Assembly: GCA_900555035.1 (NCBI GenBank)
Contig: USJX01000001.1
Coordinates: 1-64,000 of the forward strand
From: an uncultured Prevotella sp.
Lineage (GTDB): Bacteria > Bacteroidota > Bacteroidia > Bacteroidales > Bacteroidaceae
Length of the DNA stretch: 64,000 nt
Direction of reading: 5' to 3'
This document shows, one piece after another, positions 17,402-24,823 of the stretch. The translations under genes were made by a program, and so were the position numbers. The first letter of the stretch is position 1, and every line of letters begins with the position of its first letter. The notes beneath the pieces are model-generated. The model did no database searches. It was not told the origin of the DNA and was given only the letters and a program-made list of their open reading frames with translations.

Positions 17402-18370
17402 ATGGAGAATAAGGAATTTACGTATCAGGGAAAGACCTTGAATGGCATCCTGATGTTAGTATTAAACATCATCGGCTTCCTGGCAGGAGTTGGTTTGTTT
17501 ATATTTGCCTGCGTTTCGCAAGAAGACTGGCTGGCAAATGTCTGTGGCGTTTGTGGCGTACTGCTTCTCATCCTGAGCATCATCTGCGTTTGCGGTTTCA
17601 TCCTGGTGGAGCCGGGGCAGGCTCGCGTATTGCTTTTCTTCGGTAAGTATCGTGGCACTTTTACTGAGCCTGGTTACTATTGGCTGAATCCGTTTATCAG
17701 TCAGAAGAAGCTTTCGCTTCGTGTGCGCAACCTCGATGCCGAACCTATCAAGGTGAATGACAAGACGGGTAATCCGATTATGATTGGTATGGTGCTGGTA
17801 TGGAAACTGAAGGATACCTACAAGGCTATCTTCGAGATTGATACCCAGACCATGGCTGAGGGTTCTACGGGTCAGGCAGGCATCGGTGCTTCTGCTGCAC
17901 AGATTATGAATATGCTGGGCCGCTTTGTTCAGATTCAGGCAGATGCTGCTCTCCGACAGGTAGCCGGACAGTATGCCTATGATGATGACGAGGGTGGAAA
18001 GTCGAATCAGATTACGCTTCGAGATGGTAGTGACGAGATTAATAAGGAGTTGGAGGCTCGCATCGATGAGCGATTGGCAATGGCTGGTATCGAGGTGGTA
18101 GAGGCCCGCATCAACTATCTGGCTTATGCTCCGGAGATAGCAGCTGTAATGCTTCGTCGCCAGCAGGCTTCAGCCATCATTTCTGCCAGAGAGAAAATAG
18201 TAGAGGGAGCCGTGTCGATGGTGAAGATGGCATTGCAGAAGTTGAGCGATGAAGATGTGGTAGAGCTTGATGACGACAAGAAGGCAGCCATGGTCAGCAA
18301 TCTGCTCGTAGTGCTCTGTGGCGATGATACCGCCCAGCCTGTAGTAAATACGGGAACATTGAATCATTAA
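17402..18370 (+). CDS. SPFH/band-7 domain protein (stomatin-like)
   Basis: 322 residues. Two N-terminal transmembrane helices (about 13-36 and 44-66) precede the SPFH core, which begins VEPGQARVLLFFGKYRGTF and continues through LRVRNLDAEPIKVNDKTGNP. The C-terminal part is helical (AAVMLRRQQASAIISAREKI). SPFH proteins build membrane-associated rings or scaffolds; the exact role is unknown. First of three co-directional genes with a ribbon-helix-helix protein and a polytopic membrane protein. Confidence 0.9.
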   Translation: MENKEFTYQGKTLNGILMLVLNIIGFLAGVGLFIFACVSQEDWLANVCGVCGVLLLILSIICVCGFILVEPGQARVLLFFGKYRGTFTEPGYYWLNPFISQKKLSLRVRNLDAEPIKVNDKTGNPIMIGMVLVWKLKDTYKAIFEIDTQTMAEGSTGQAGIGASAAQIMNMLGRFVQIQADAALRQVAGQYAYDDDEGGKSNQITLRDGSDEINKELEARIDERLAMAGIEVVEARINYLAYAPEIAAVMLRRQQASAIISAREKIVEGAVSMVKMALQKLSDEDVVELDDDKKAAMVSNLLVVLCGDDTAQPVVNTGTLNH

Positions 18371-18425
18371 TAGAACTTTTGTAAGTGGATGAAGCATGCC
18401 CTGAAAGTTCATTCATTAAAAAAGT

Positions 18426-18668
18426 ATGGCAAAAAAGGAAACAAATATAAAGAGTTTTATATTGCGCATTGATTCGGAAACGATGAGTGCCATTGAAGCG
18501 TGGGCGGAGGATGAGTTCCGCTCAACCAACGGTCAGCTGCAATGGATCATCGCTGAAGCGCTGCGCAAGGCTGGCAGACTGCCGAAGAAAAAGAAGGCTG
18601 CATCAAAGAAATCAAAGGAAGAAGATGAATCAAATCAAATAGAAGAGAAGAAGAAAGATGAAGAATAA
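18426..18668 (+). CDS. Small ribbon-helix-helix (Arc/MetJ-like) protein with Lys/Glu tail
   Basis: 80 residues. Residues 7-50 (FILRIDSETMSAIEAWAEDE, then QLQWIIAEALRKAG) fit a beta-strand followed by two helices, the RHH DNA-binding fold. The last 28 residues are Lys/Glu-rich. Proteins of this type commonly follow SPFH genes in Bacteroidetes. It lies 55 bases after the SPFH gene and overlaps the next gene by 11 bases. Confidence 0.75.
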   Translation: MAKKETNIKSFILRIDSETMSAIEAWAEDEFRSTNGQLQWIIAEALRKAGRLPKKKKAASKKSKEEDESNQIEEKKKDEE

Positions 18669-19413
18669 AATATTTAATTTTGTGCTTGATTTATTCAAGA
18701 ATGACGATGAAGAAGAGCCAGCTGGCATCTTTGCGCAAGTCAAGATTTATCGTTCTACAAGTGCCAGGGTCTTTGAATTTATTGTAGGAATCCTGGTTCT
18801 TGCCATGTGGCTGCTCACCATCAGAAACATCATTCATGCCACATCTGATGATTGGCTTTTGTATATTGTCATAGCTGCGGTAGGTACACTTTTTTCAGTT
18901 CAAAACTTGCGTCATAGCTATCATCCCACAGCCATTGATTTGCCTTTCGTCAAGATAGTTAATGCCCGACAGGTATATTATCTTTCTCTCAGCAGTCGCT
19001 TTGCTTCTGTAGGATTATCTCTCTTCTTTCTATGGATTAGTTGTGTTGATTTGATAGATAACGAGGATCTGTTTTTTGGAGGAATGGTAGCTTGCGGTGT
19101 TCTTTTATGTCTGAACTGTGTATTCTTTTTTTATAAGATATACCAGTTGAGAAACCTGGTAGAAGTAGAGGATCCTGAGCCAGCTATCAAAAACGAAAAA
19201 CTCTTGACCATCGGTGTATTGGTATTGACGGTGGTTTTAGGTTTTGCGTTGCATCTCCTGCCAATTTGGGATTGTATGCCAATGATATTAAGTGGATTCT
19301 TAAGAGGAATCCTCGTCATAGCAATGGTAGTAGGTATCATCTGGGTATGCAATAGATACTTCGGCCTTTTCCGTGAAATTGATAAAGACGCCTCCGATTC
19401 ATCCAGGAAATAG
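18658..19413 (+). CDS. Polytopic inner-membrane protein, function unknown
   Basis: 251 residues with about six hydrophobic segments in pairs (near 40-60, 66-82, 115-135, 140-160, 178-198, 208-235). No catalytic motif recognised. Its start overlaps the ribbon-helix-helix gene, so the three genes are one operon, probably a membrane-organisation module. Confidence 0.75.
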   Translation: MKNKIFNFVLDLFKNDDEEEPAGIFAQVKIYRSTSARVFEFIVGILVLAMWLLTIRNIIHATSDDWLLYIVIAAVGTLFSVQNLRHSYHPTAIDLPFVKIVNARQVYYLSLSSRFASVGLSLFFLWISCVDLIDNEDLFFGGMVACGVLLCLNCVFFFYKIYQLRNLVEVEDPEPAIKNEKLLTIGVLVLTVVLGFALHLLPIWDCMPMILSGFLRGILVIAMVVGIIWVCNRYFGLFREIDKDASDSSRK

Positions 19414-19419
19414 AATCGC

Positions 19420-19477
19420 CAGGCGTCCCATAAAGTCTTCCGTCAGGCGTCCCATAAAGTCTTCCGTCAGGTGTCCC
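19420..19477. repeat. Tandem 24-bp repeat (2.4 copies)
   Basis: The unit CAGGCGTCCCATAAAGTC plus TTCCGT is repeated exactly at 19420-19443 and 19444-19467. A third partial copy (CAGGTGTCCC) runs to 19477, directly abutting the dispersed repeat copy B. Confidence 0.85.
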
Positions 19478-19546
19478 GGCGGATTTGTAATCCGCCGTTA
19501 AAGAAATGTCCTAACCTATTGGTGCTCTGCGGATTTGCAATCCGCA
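19477..19546. repeat. Dispersed repeat with two GCGGATTTGCAATCCGC hairpins, copy B
   Basis: It has the same arrangement as copy A at 4551-4632: palindrome 19477-19497 (one base change in its loop), a spacer with ATGTCCTAACC, and palindrome 19528-19546. Confidence 0.75.
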
Positions 19547-19580
19547 GCAATCAGGGCTATAGTAAGTTGTTGCCAATGTC

Positions 19581-19632
19581 GCCCTGTAAGGGCAAAAGCT
19601 TTATATATGGGATGCTTTTGCTCTTGCAGGGC
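19581..19632. terminator. Long hairpin, bidirectional terminator
   Basis: GCCCTGTAAGGGCAAAAGC (19581-19599) pairs with GCTTTTGCTCTTGCAGGGC (19614-19632) and is followed by a T-run. It sits between two convergent genes (membrane protein and yjbQ). Confidence 0.75.
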
Positions 19633-19647
19633 GCTATTTTTTTCATT

Positions 19648-20061
19648 TTATTCCCCGATAATCGTTGCGATGAGGTGTCGGCTTCCGCCTCCCTCTCTGA
19701 ATTCACAGAGGTAAATCCCCTGCCATGTACCAAGGTTCAGTCTGCCATTGGTAATAGGAATGGTGAGCGATACACCCACCATGCTCGATTTGGCATGCGC
19801 CGACATATCCGTAGGTCCTTCATCCTGGTGCAGATATCTTGGGTCGCCATCTGGAACCAGTCTTTCGAAGATACCCTTTAAATCATATCTCACATCCGGG
19901 TCGAAGTTCTCGTTCAGCGACAATCCGCAACTGGTATGTCTTACGAAGAGATTCAGTATCCCCGTCTTAGGCAGCGCCGGCAAGTTCCTCATCACCTCGT
20001 TGGTTACGAGGTGAAAGCCGCGAGGAAGCGGGCGCAATGAAAATTCTACTTGCTGTATCAT
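19648..20061 (-). CDS. YjbQ/UPF0047 family protein (secondary thiamine-phosphate synthase-like)
   Basis: 137 residues, the usual family length. Diagnostic motifs are HTSCGLSLNEN (about 41-51), DMSAHAKSSMVG (about 85-96) and LGTWQGIYLCEFRE (about 111-124), which form the trimeric core and metal-binding histidines. Some members complement thiamine-phosphate synthase loss, but the physiological role is unsettled. It is the last chromosomal gene before the presumed phage junction, with its own -7 box at 20116-20123 (minus strand TACCTTTG). Confidence 0.92.
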   Translation of the reverse strand: MIQQVEFSLRPLPRGFHLVTNEVMRNLPALPKTGILNLFVRHTSCGLSLNENFDPDVRYDLKGIFERLVPDGDPRYLHQDEGPTDMSAHAKSSMVGVSLTIPITNGRLNLGTWQGIYLCEFREGGGSRHLIATIIGE

Positions 20062-20313
20062 ATCATTCTTTATTTTTATATTTCAATTGTTTGTATCTTT
20101 CTGATTGTCAATTTACAAAGGTAATTATAATTTTATTATTATGATACTATTATAATGCAATTATAGGAAAGTTTAACCATTTAAGGGTATCTCCTTCAAT
20201 CAAGTCGCGTATATCTCTTCTAATCAAGTTGGGTATTTCCTTGCTATCTGCTACCCCGAAAAATCTTCTTCTTTAGAAGAAGGAAAAAAACAAGAAAAAT
20301 AATCCCGAAAAAA

Positions 20314-20345
20314 TTTGGTGGTTTCAAAATAATGATGTACTTTTG
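20314..20345 (+). promoter_or_regulatory. Consensus Bacteroidetes promoter without a downstream gene
   Basis: TTTG (20314-20317), a 20-base spacer, and TACTTTTG (20338-20345) match the TTTG-N19-21-TAnnTTTG consensus exactly. The transcript would contain no frame beyond a seven-codon MCKCLTT peptide near 20429. Confidence 0.65.
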
Positions 20346-20778
20346 CACCCGAAATCAAGCATTAAGAGTTGCCCAGTTGCGGCACACCAACCGAGTTTCG
20401 CATAAAGATAACCACGGTGGTAAAAGAATGTGTAAGTGTTTAACAACTTAAAATAATTATCTTTATTATTCCAATATGATTTATTTTACTAGTTAAATAT
20501 TTGATTTATAGATTGTTATTGAATCCTTTGTTTTAGGCGAGTAACAAAATAGCAACAATGAAGTGTTAATCTTTGCAAAGTAACTAACTTACCCACATCA
20601 AAGATACGAATTAAATCTTATTCACAATTAATTTCAGAAAAGACTTTAACTTAGATTAACATTGTGTCATTTCGTATATCAAATGTATATCTATTTCCCT
20701 AAAAATTCGATTTCGTTTACATTCAACACTTTTTAGCATTTGGCAGTTCCAAAAAATGTTTCTATCTTTGCATCGTCA

Positions 20779-20887
20779 AAGTTGCGATTGACAGACTAAA
20801 GTAGTCCTCCTTTCAAGGCGCAAGCCTACAAGATATGACCCTCTGAGTCGTTGTTCGCAACCAACACTCGGGGGGTCTTTTTTTTGT
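20779..20887 (+). ncRNA. Candidate small structured RNA with intrinsic terminator
   Basis: A -7 box TATCTTTG (20765-20772) sets the start. The ~105-base transcript contains stem-loops GACTA-AAG-TAGTC and GGC-GCAA-GCC. It ends in GACCCTCTGAGT (20839-20850) pairing with ACTCGGGGGGTC (20868-20879), capped by GTTG-TTCG-CAAC and followed by eight T. GTTGCGA near the 5' end is also complementary to TCGCAAC in the terminator loop, allowing a pseudoknot. No coding frame. Confidence 0.6.
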
Positions 20888-20989
20888 TCCCCTGAGTTTA
20901 ATGGCAAGACATACGAGGTTCAATCCGTGCAGTCCTCTTCGGAGTTATCGACCGATATATAAAACTGCTCAGTCTAGTAGAATATATCC

Positions 20990-21107
20990 ATGTAGGTAAA
21001 CCCTGCTCTGTCCCATCCATTGACAACAGGTGCCCATCTGCCGAAAGGCACTACCCCTACATAGATGAATCAAACAAAGCGGGTAACTTTGTTCTATGTA
21101 GGCTTTT
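20990..21107 (+). ncRNA. Candidate attenuator-like RNA with competing pairings
   Basis: A terminator hairpin CCTACATAGA (21056-21065) / TCTATGTAGG (21093-21102) is reinforced by AACAAAG/CTTTGTT and followed by CTTTTTG. The upstream segment ATGTAGG (20990-20996) can pair with the same CCTACAT instead. This would enclose a ~60-base domain with a GNRA hairpin TGCC-GAAA-GGCA. Mutually exclusive helices of this kind are the hallmark of regulated termination. No known riboswitch family is recognised. Confidence 0.45.
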
Positions 21108-21237
21108 TGTAAGGAATAATTTACTGCTTATTGTAGTTGATAATTAATTAAAAATTTTCCTTGCTGCTGCCCTCTCCATTAGGGGATGGGTAAAGAATGG
21201 ATAGTATATATAGTTGAACTAGTAAAAATTTTGGCTT

Positions 21238-21900
21238 ATGGAAATTAATGAAACGTATGATTACAGCAAGTTTAAGTTTCTTTCCTATAATCGCAAAGTA
21301 GGTAGTAACAAGAATCTTTCAAAGAGCATAGAAATGGCAAATCTTACACAAGTTTGTCCTATCATAGTTACTCCTAATATGGATATAATTGATGGTCAGA
21401 ACAGATTTGAGGTATGCAAAAGTAAAGATATGCCTATCTATTATGTAGTTTATGATGGGGATGCTGAGACAGCAATGAAGGCTCTTAATACTTGCGCTCA
21501 ACCTTGGAGACAAGAAGAATGGATGCAATATTATCTAGCTAAAGGTGTACCAAATTATGTTGCTCTGAAAAATTTCATGGATATATACCATCTTCCTATC
21601 ACTAATGCTATCCTTATTTTCAGCAATGGCTCTACGAATGCTACAACTTTCAAGAAAGGTATGCTTAACAGAACTGGTAAGTATCATAATGAGATAGCGA
21701 CATTCTTGAATGATATAGCATCTGTACTTCCTAGAGATATTGTCAGTTTTCGGGCTTTTGTGAATGGTGTGATGCTTTTCTTTAATGAATTTGAAGGAGA
21801 CAAAAGAAAGGTTGAAAAGCTAAAGAAGAAGATAGCCTCCATCTATAAGTATAGCAGAACAGAAGACTATCTGAATGCTTTTCGTAACTATGTAAAATAG
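21238..21900 (+). CDS. ParB/Srx-fold nuclease-like phage protein
   Basis: 220 residues. The N-terminal ~90 residues match the ParB N-terminal (sulfiredoxin-like) fold: CPIIVTPNMDIIDGQNRFEV (about 40-59) contains the G-Q-N-R motif equivalent to the phosphate-binding GxxR box. The C-terminal half is helical and lacks a clear ParB HTH. In phages such proteins may be CTPases, nucleases or partition factors. First gene of the rightward early cluster; its leader AAAATTTTGGCTT is repeated before the gene at 22250. Confidence 0.72.
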   Translation: MEINETYDYSKFKFLSYNRKVGSNKNLSKSIEMANLTQVCPIIVTPNMDIIDGQNRFEVCKSKDMPIYYVVYDGDAETAMKALNTCAQPWRQEEWMQYYLAKGVPNYVALKNFMDIYHLPITNAILIFSNGSTNATTFKKGMLNRTGKYHNEIATFLNDIASVLPRDIVSFRAFVNGVMLFFNEFEGDKRKVEKLKKKIASIYKYSRTEDYLNAFRNYVK

Positions 21901-21905
21901 TGCTT

Positions 21906-22238
21906 ATGAATATAGATTCAATCAGTTGTCAGGTAAGAACAGCTCGCAAGCAGCATCTATGTGAGTTGTGCCTTTGCCCTATTCATAAGGGTGATGAGTA
22001 TAGGTATGAGGTATTGAAGGTAGATGGCAAGATAGAATATCATAAGCGGCATCTGGAGTGTGATGAGTTGACCGCCAAGGATGAGTTTCAGACGGAAGAC
22101 TATGGCTTGCGCTATACTTCCGAGACCTTCTATAGGGCGGTGTATGACTATATTCATCTGCATCATAATGGGGATGATAGGTGGGCTGGCTCTATGTTTA
22201 GCAGAGTGATTTATATATTGAACGAAGTTAATAATTAA
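21906..22238 (+). CDS. Small zinc-ribbon/treble-clef phage protein
   Basis: About 110 residues from the ATG at 21906 (a GTG at 21900, overlapping the previous stop, is an alternative). CELCLCPIHKGDEY and a later HKRHLEC give a Cys/His set (CxxC...HxxxC) suitable for one zinc. The rest is helical. Function unknown; tightly packed between the ParB-like gene and the next gene. Confidence 0.65.
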   Translation: MNIDSISCQVRTARKQHLCELCLCPIHKGDEYRYEVLKVDGKIEYHKRHLECDELTAKDEFQTEDYGLRYTSETFYRAVYDYIHLHHNGDDRWAGSMFSRVIYILNEVNN

Positions 22239-22249
22239 AATTTTGGCTT

Positions 22250-22630
22250 ATGGAACTTGATATGTTGATTAGAGATGCCCTGAGCGATGCCAAGTGGTTA
22301 ATTGCGAAGGGCGGCACGGATAGGGCAGAAGTCCTGAATCGTGTGATGGGTAAGATTGATGATGTCATGAAGGAACTGGATGGGGTTGAACTCATCGACC
22401 TCAACAAGGTTTGGCATCAGGCGAAAGATGTTATGCCACCACGCATTTATCGCGGCAATCATGCAGACTTGCTGTGTGTGCATCAGTTCAATCCTACCTC
22501 TCATCCTATTCTTACTCATGAAGAGTACTGCCCTGATGAGGAAGCGTATCTTAAAGCGAGTCCGAATGACTGGTGGTGTAGAACTGGTGATTTGTTGAAG
22601 AAGGAACATCGTGAACTTTATTGGAGATAG
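22250..22630 (+). CDS. Hypothetical phage protein
   Basis: 126 residues, no family recognised. The N-terminal 50 residues are helical and acidic; the C-terminal half is rich in His, Cys and Trp (HADLLCVHQFN, EEYCPDEEAY, DWWCRTGDLL), possibly metal binding. It is preceded by the same 19-base leader/start sequence as the gene at 21238. Confidence 0.6.
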   Translation: MELDMLIRDALSDAKWLIAKGGTDRAEVLNRVMGKIDDVMKELDGVELIDLNKVWHQAKDVMPPRIYRGNHADLLCVHQFNPTSHPILTHEEYCPDEEAYLKASPNDWWCRTGDLLKKEHRELYWR

Positions 22631-22657
22631 ATATATTAATTTTTAAATAGTTTAATT

Positions 22658-23248
22658 ATGGGTGAAAATTTATGTAGAATGCCAAAGTATATTGGCACAA
22701 AAGTAGTTCAGGCAACGCCTATGCCTTTAAAAGATGCACAGTATGTGCTAGGTATAGAAATTAAGCCAGCAACCGATGAGGAAGATGGTTATCTTGTAGT
22801 TTATAATGATGGTTATCGCTCATGGTCTCCTAAGAGTGTATTTGATGCTGCTTATCGTAAACTTGGCGAAATGGATTTTGGCAAGGTTATTGAGGCATTG
22901 AAGTCTGGTCTTGCGGTAAGACGCAAGGGATGGAATGGCAAGGGCTTTTTTATTGTTAAGCAGATTCCTTCACATATTGAAGGCGGCATCATCCCTAATA
23001 TGCAGTCGCTGCCTCAGTCTGCTAAGAACATTTTGCTGAGTCGTGAGAATGCGCACATTGATTATACCAATCAGATGTTGATTATCAACCCTGATGGTCG
23101 TGCTGATTCTTGGGTTCCATCTGTCTCAGATATTTTTGCTGAGGATTGGGAGATAGTTGAAGGTAAGGTATCTGATGAGGTTTGCCCTGATTGTGCAGCT
23201 CCTTCTGTTTCTTCTGATGAATATTTTAAGAAGAGACATGCTAAGTAA
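22658..23248 (+). CDS. DUF2829 / Tad2-like protein (candidate anti-Thoeris) with N-terminal phage domain
   Basis: 196 residues in two parts. Residues ~8-67 form a phage-typical module (PKYIGTKVVQATPM, GYLVVYNDGYRSWSPK). Residues ~71-168 are a DUF2829 domain: MDFGKVIEALKSGLAVRRKG-WNGKG, INPDGRADSWVPSVSDIFAEDW. DUF2829 includes Tad2, which sequesters the signalling nucleotide of the Thoeris defence system; other members were annotated as MW1434-type proteins without function. A C-terminal CPDC pair follows. The 3' end overlaps the next gene by 11 bases. Anti-Thoeris activity is inferred from family membership. Confidence 0.75.
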   Translation: MGENLCRMPKYIGTKVVQATPMPLKDAQYVLGIEIKPATDEEDGYLVVYNDGYRSWSPKSVFDAAYRKLGEMDFGKVIEALKSGLAVRRKGWNGKGFFIVKQIPSHIEGGIIPNMQSLPQSAKNILLSRENAHIDYTNQMLIINPDGRADSWVPSVSDIFAEDWEIVEGKVSDEVCPDCAAPSVSSDEYFKKRHAK

Positions 23249-23516
23249 ATCTGCTGAATACTACAGAACGCACCCAGCAGCTAGGGCACGGAAGGCGGCT
23301 TACGATACTAAGTTCGAGTCTTCTCCTGCCCAGAAGGCTAAGCGTAGGGAATTGGCTCGTCATAACGCTGCCCACGATAAGAAGTATGGGGCAGCTTCAC
23401 GCAAGGGAATGGATGCCAGTCACACCAAGGCAGGAATCAGGTATAAGCCTTCATCGGTGAATCGTGGTTCAAAGACGGATATGGCTGGGGATAGAAGGGC
23501 TAGAGGCGGTCGCTGA
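23238..23516 (+). CDS. Small basic phage protein, conserved type, function unknown
   Basis: 92 residues from the ATG at 23238; the longer frame from 23157 lies inside the preceding gene and its extra residues are not plausible. The sequence opens SAEYYRTHPAARARKAAYD and is Arg/Lys-rich (pI very high), ending in DRRARGGR. Proteins with this YYRxxPxARAxKxAYD opening recur in Bacteroidetes and other phages; a nucleic-acid-binding role is likely but unproven. Confidence 0.65.
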   Translation: MLSKSAEYYRTHPAARARKAAYDTKFESSPAQKAKRRELARHNAAHDKKYGAASRKGMDASHTKAGIRYKPSSVNRGSKTDMAGDRRARGGR

Positions 23517-23558
23517 TAGTGAATACGATAAAAGGGAGCCATCATTGACTCCCTTTTC

Positions 23559-23741
23559 CTATTTGAATAAATCTCTAATATCACAATCTATAGCGTCTGC
23601 TACTCTTGTAAGGTAGCTTACGGTTGGGTTTCCGCTGAGTGCAGCAGATAGAGTACCTTTAGTGATTCCCATCTTGCTGGCTACTTTATCAATGGTCAAG
23701 CCCTTCTCCTTGATAACTTCTTTAGCTTTAAGAGTTGACAT
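23559..23741 (-). CDS. Cro/CI-type HTH repressor
   Basis: 60 residues. A complete XRE helix-turn-helix: KEVIKEKGLTIDKVASKMGI followed by TKGTLSAALSGNPTVSYLTR, ending in the family-typical AIDCDIRDLF. It is the last gene of the leftward five-gene operon. It is a candidate ligand for the inverted repeat at 24895-24912 in the operon's own promoter. Its presence suggests a temperate or regulated lifestyle. Confidence 0.82.
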   Translation of the reverse strand: MSTLKAKEVIKEKGLTIDKVASKMGITKGTLSAALSGNPTVSYLTRVADAIDCDIRDLFK

Positions 23742-23752
23742 AAAAGCTATAT

Positions 23753-23944
23753 TTAATAGGTAAAACCATAACCTTCGTTGTTGTCGTACTTAGCGAGCAA
23801 ACAACCGCCACAATTATAGTAATAAGTGATACCGTCTTTCTCTTCGGTGTAATCACCCTGTTCCTTACGCTCGTTCATGTAGTTGTCGAACTCGCTGAAA
23901 GATACGTTTGCCTGACCTCTGTCGTTAAAATCTAATGCTGTCAT
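23753..23944 (-). CDS. Small phage protein, unknown
   Basis: 63 residues, acidic and Tyr/Asn/Gly-rich (KDGITYYYNCGGCLLAKYDN), with one CGGC pair. No family recognised. It is preceded at 8 bases by the 24-base leader repeat and lies 11 bases before the repressor gene. Confidence 0.6.
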   Translation of the reverse strand: MTALDFNDRGQANVSFSEFDNYMNERKEQGDYTEEKDGITYYYNCGGCLLAKYDNNEGYGFTY

Positions 23945-23952
23945 AATTGAAT

Positions 23953-23976
23953 GACTTAACCGTGATGTCGAGGGCT
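23953..23976 (-). repeat. 24-base leader repeat, copy 1
   Basis: On the minus strand the element reads AGCCCTCGACATCACGGTT followed by AAGTC, ending 8 bases before the ATG at 23944. Further copies are at 24314, 24580 and 24824. Confidence 0.8.
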
Positions 23977-24014
23977 TTTTATCTGTTTATTATTCTGTTC
24001 CCTAACGTAATATA

Positions 24015-24305
24015 TTAACGCTTCTCGATATGGTAAACCACATGTTCCTCTTGTTTTGCAGGCGCAAAACGCTCCCCACCATAATCACTTTCACGAACAC
24101 CCTTGATAGTAACGCTATTAACTTCGGTAACATCGTAAAAGTCCTCATTCAATGAGTCTTTTGCCTTAGCCAAGCTATTCTTAGCAGACTTCATGCTATC
24201 ATAGCAGGCATCCTGGTACCAACCCTGAGATATAGATGTTCTCTTTTTGCTTCCGTCCTCGAAAATATCGAAGTTCTCTTTTGTAACGTAAATGCCGTAA
24301 ATCAT
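24015..24305 (-). CDS. Small phage protein, unknown
   Basis: 96 residues, no recognised domain. It starts YGIYVTKENFDIFEDGSKKR and has an Ala/Lys/Ser-rich helix in the middle (YDSMKSAKNSLAKAKDSL). Preceded by a leader repeat at 8 bases. Member of the leftward small-protein operon. Confidence 0.6.
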   Translation of the reverse strand: MIYGIYVTKENFDIFEDGSKKRTSISQGWYQDACYDSMKSAKNSLAKAKDSLNEDFYDVTEVNSVTIKGVRESDYGGERFAPAKQEEHVVYHIEKR

Positions 24306-24313
24306 ATTCTTCT

Positions 24314-24338
24314 CGCTTAACCGTGGTGCGATAGGGCT
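24314..24338 (-). repeat. 24-base leader repeat, copy 2 (divergent)
   Basis: A variant of the same element keeping ACGGTTAAG and AGCCCTA with changes in the middle (CGCACC for CGACATC). It begins 8 bases upstream of the ATG at 24305. Confidence 0.7.
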
Positions 24339-24361
24339 TAGATGTTACTAATATTTTATAA

Positions 24362-24571
24362 TTACTCTTCAACCTTATAATAAAGCTTCAATGGAGCGTC
24401 ACCATCGCATTTAACGGTGAGGATGCGATGCTCACATACAATCTCTGCCAATTCCTTAGCTTCTTCAACACTCATATCCATATCATAAGCGAGACCATCA
24501 GGATTTGAAATGTACTCTTTAGCAATCTCCATAGCCTCTGTCTTAGTGCGAGGGAAAGTATTAATCTTCAT
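24362..24571 (-). CDS. Small phage protein, unknown
   Basis: 69 residues, acidic. An N-terminal helical half (FPRTKTEAMEIAKEYISNPD) is followed by a short beta-rich end (RILTVKCDGDAPLKLYYKVE). No recognised family. Preceded by a leader repeat at 8 bases. Confidence 0.6.
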   Translation of the reverse strand: MKINTFPRTKTEAMEIAKEYISNPDGLAYDMDMSVEEAKELAEIVCEHRILTVKCDGDAPLKLYYKVEE

Positions 24572-24579
24572 AACTCATT

Positions 24580-24603
24580 GACTTAACCGTGATGTCGATG
24601 GCT
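24580..24603 (-). repeat. 24-base leader repeat, copy 3
   Basis: Minus strand AGCCATCGACATCACGGTT then AAGTC, one base different from copy 1, 8 bases upstream of the ATG at 24571. Confidence 0.8.
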
Positions 24604-24613
24604 GAATTGGTTA

Positions 24614-24817
24614 TTAATTAATTCCTATTTTCTTCGATATGTATTTCACTCTTTTCTCTCGTGTTAAGCTCATAACATATCTTTGTTGATTTTTTGTTAC
24701 TGGTATAATTCTCTCTTCTACCTCGTAACCATCCTCGTATATTTCAACTCTTAAAGCTGGTATAGTTTGAGGATAACCAACGTTCTCTGCATAGATATTT
24801 CCAAATTCTTTTGCCAT
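24614..24817 (-). CDS. Small phage protein, unknown
   Basis: 67 residues, mixed charge (GYEVEERIIPVTKNQQRYVM, then TREKRVKYISKK). No domain recognised. First gene of the five-gene leftward operon, just downstream of the promoter with the inverted-repeat operator. Confidence 0.6.
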   Translation of the reverse strand: MAKEFGNIYAENVGYPQTIPALRVEIYEDGYEVEERIIPVTKNQQRYVMSLTREKRVKYISKKIGIN

Positions 24818-24823
24818 TGTGTC

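Larger units (their letters stand above)
20062..21237. other. Gene-less junction region between chromosome and phage
   Basis: No open frame of convincing size on either strand. It contains the yjbQ promoter (20116-20123), a consensus forward promoter with a ~100-base leader but no gene (20314-20345), and two structured RNA candidates with terminators (20779-20887 and 20990-21107). The phage-to-host boundary is probably inside it, but I cannot name an attachment site from one end. Confidence 0.5.

Noticed and set aside
19420..19477. CRISPR-like tandem repeats
   Set aside because: The 24-bp units abut directly with no spacers and only 2.4 copies; no cas genes nearby. Ordinary tandem repeat.
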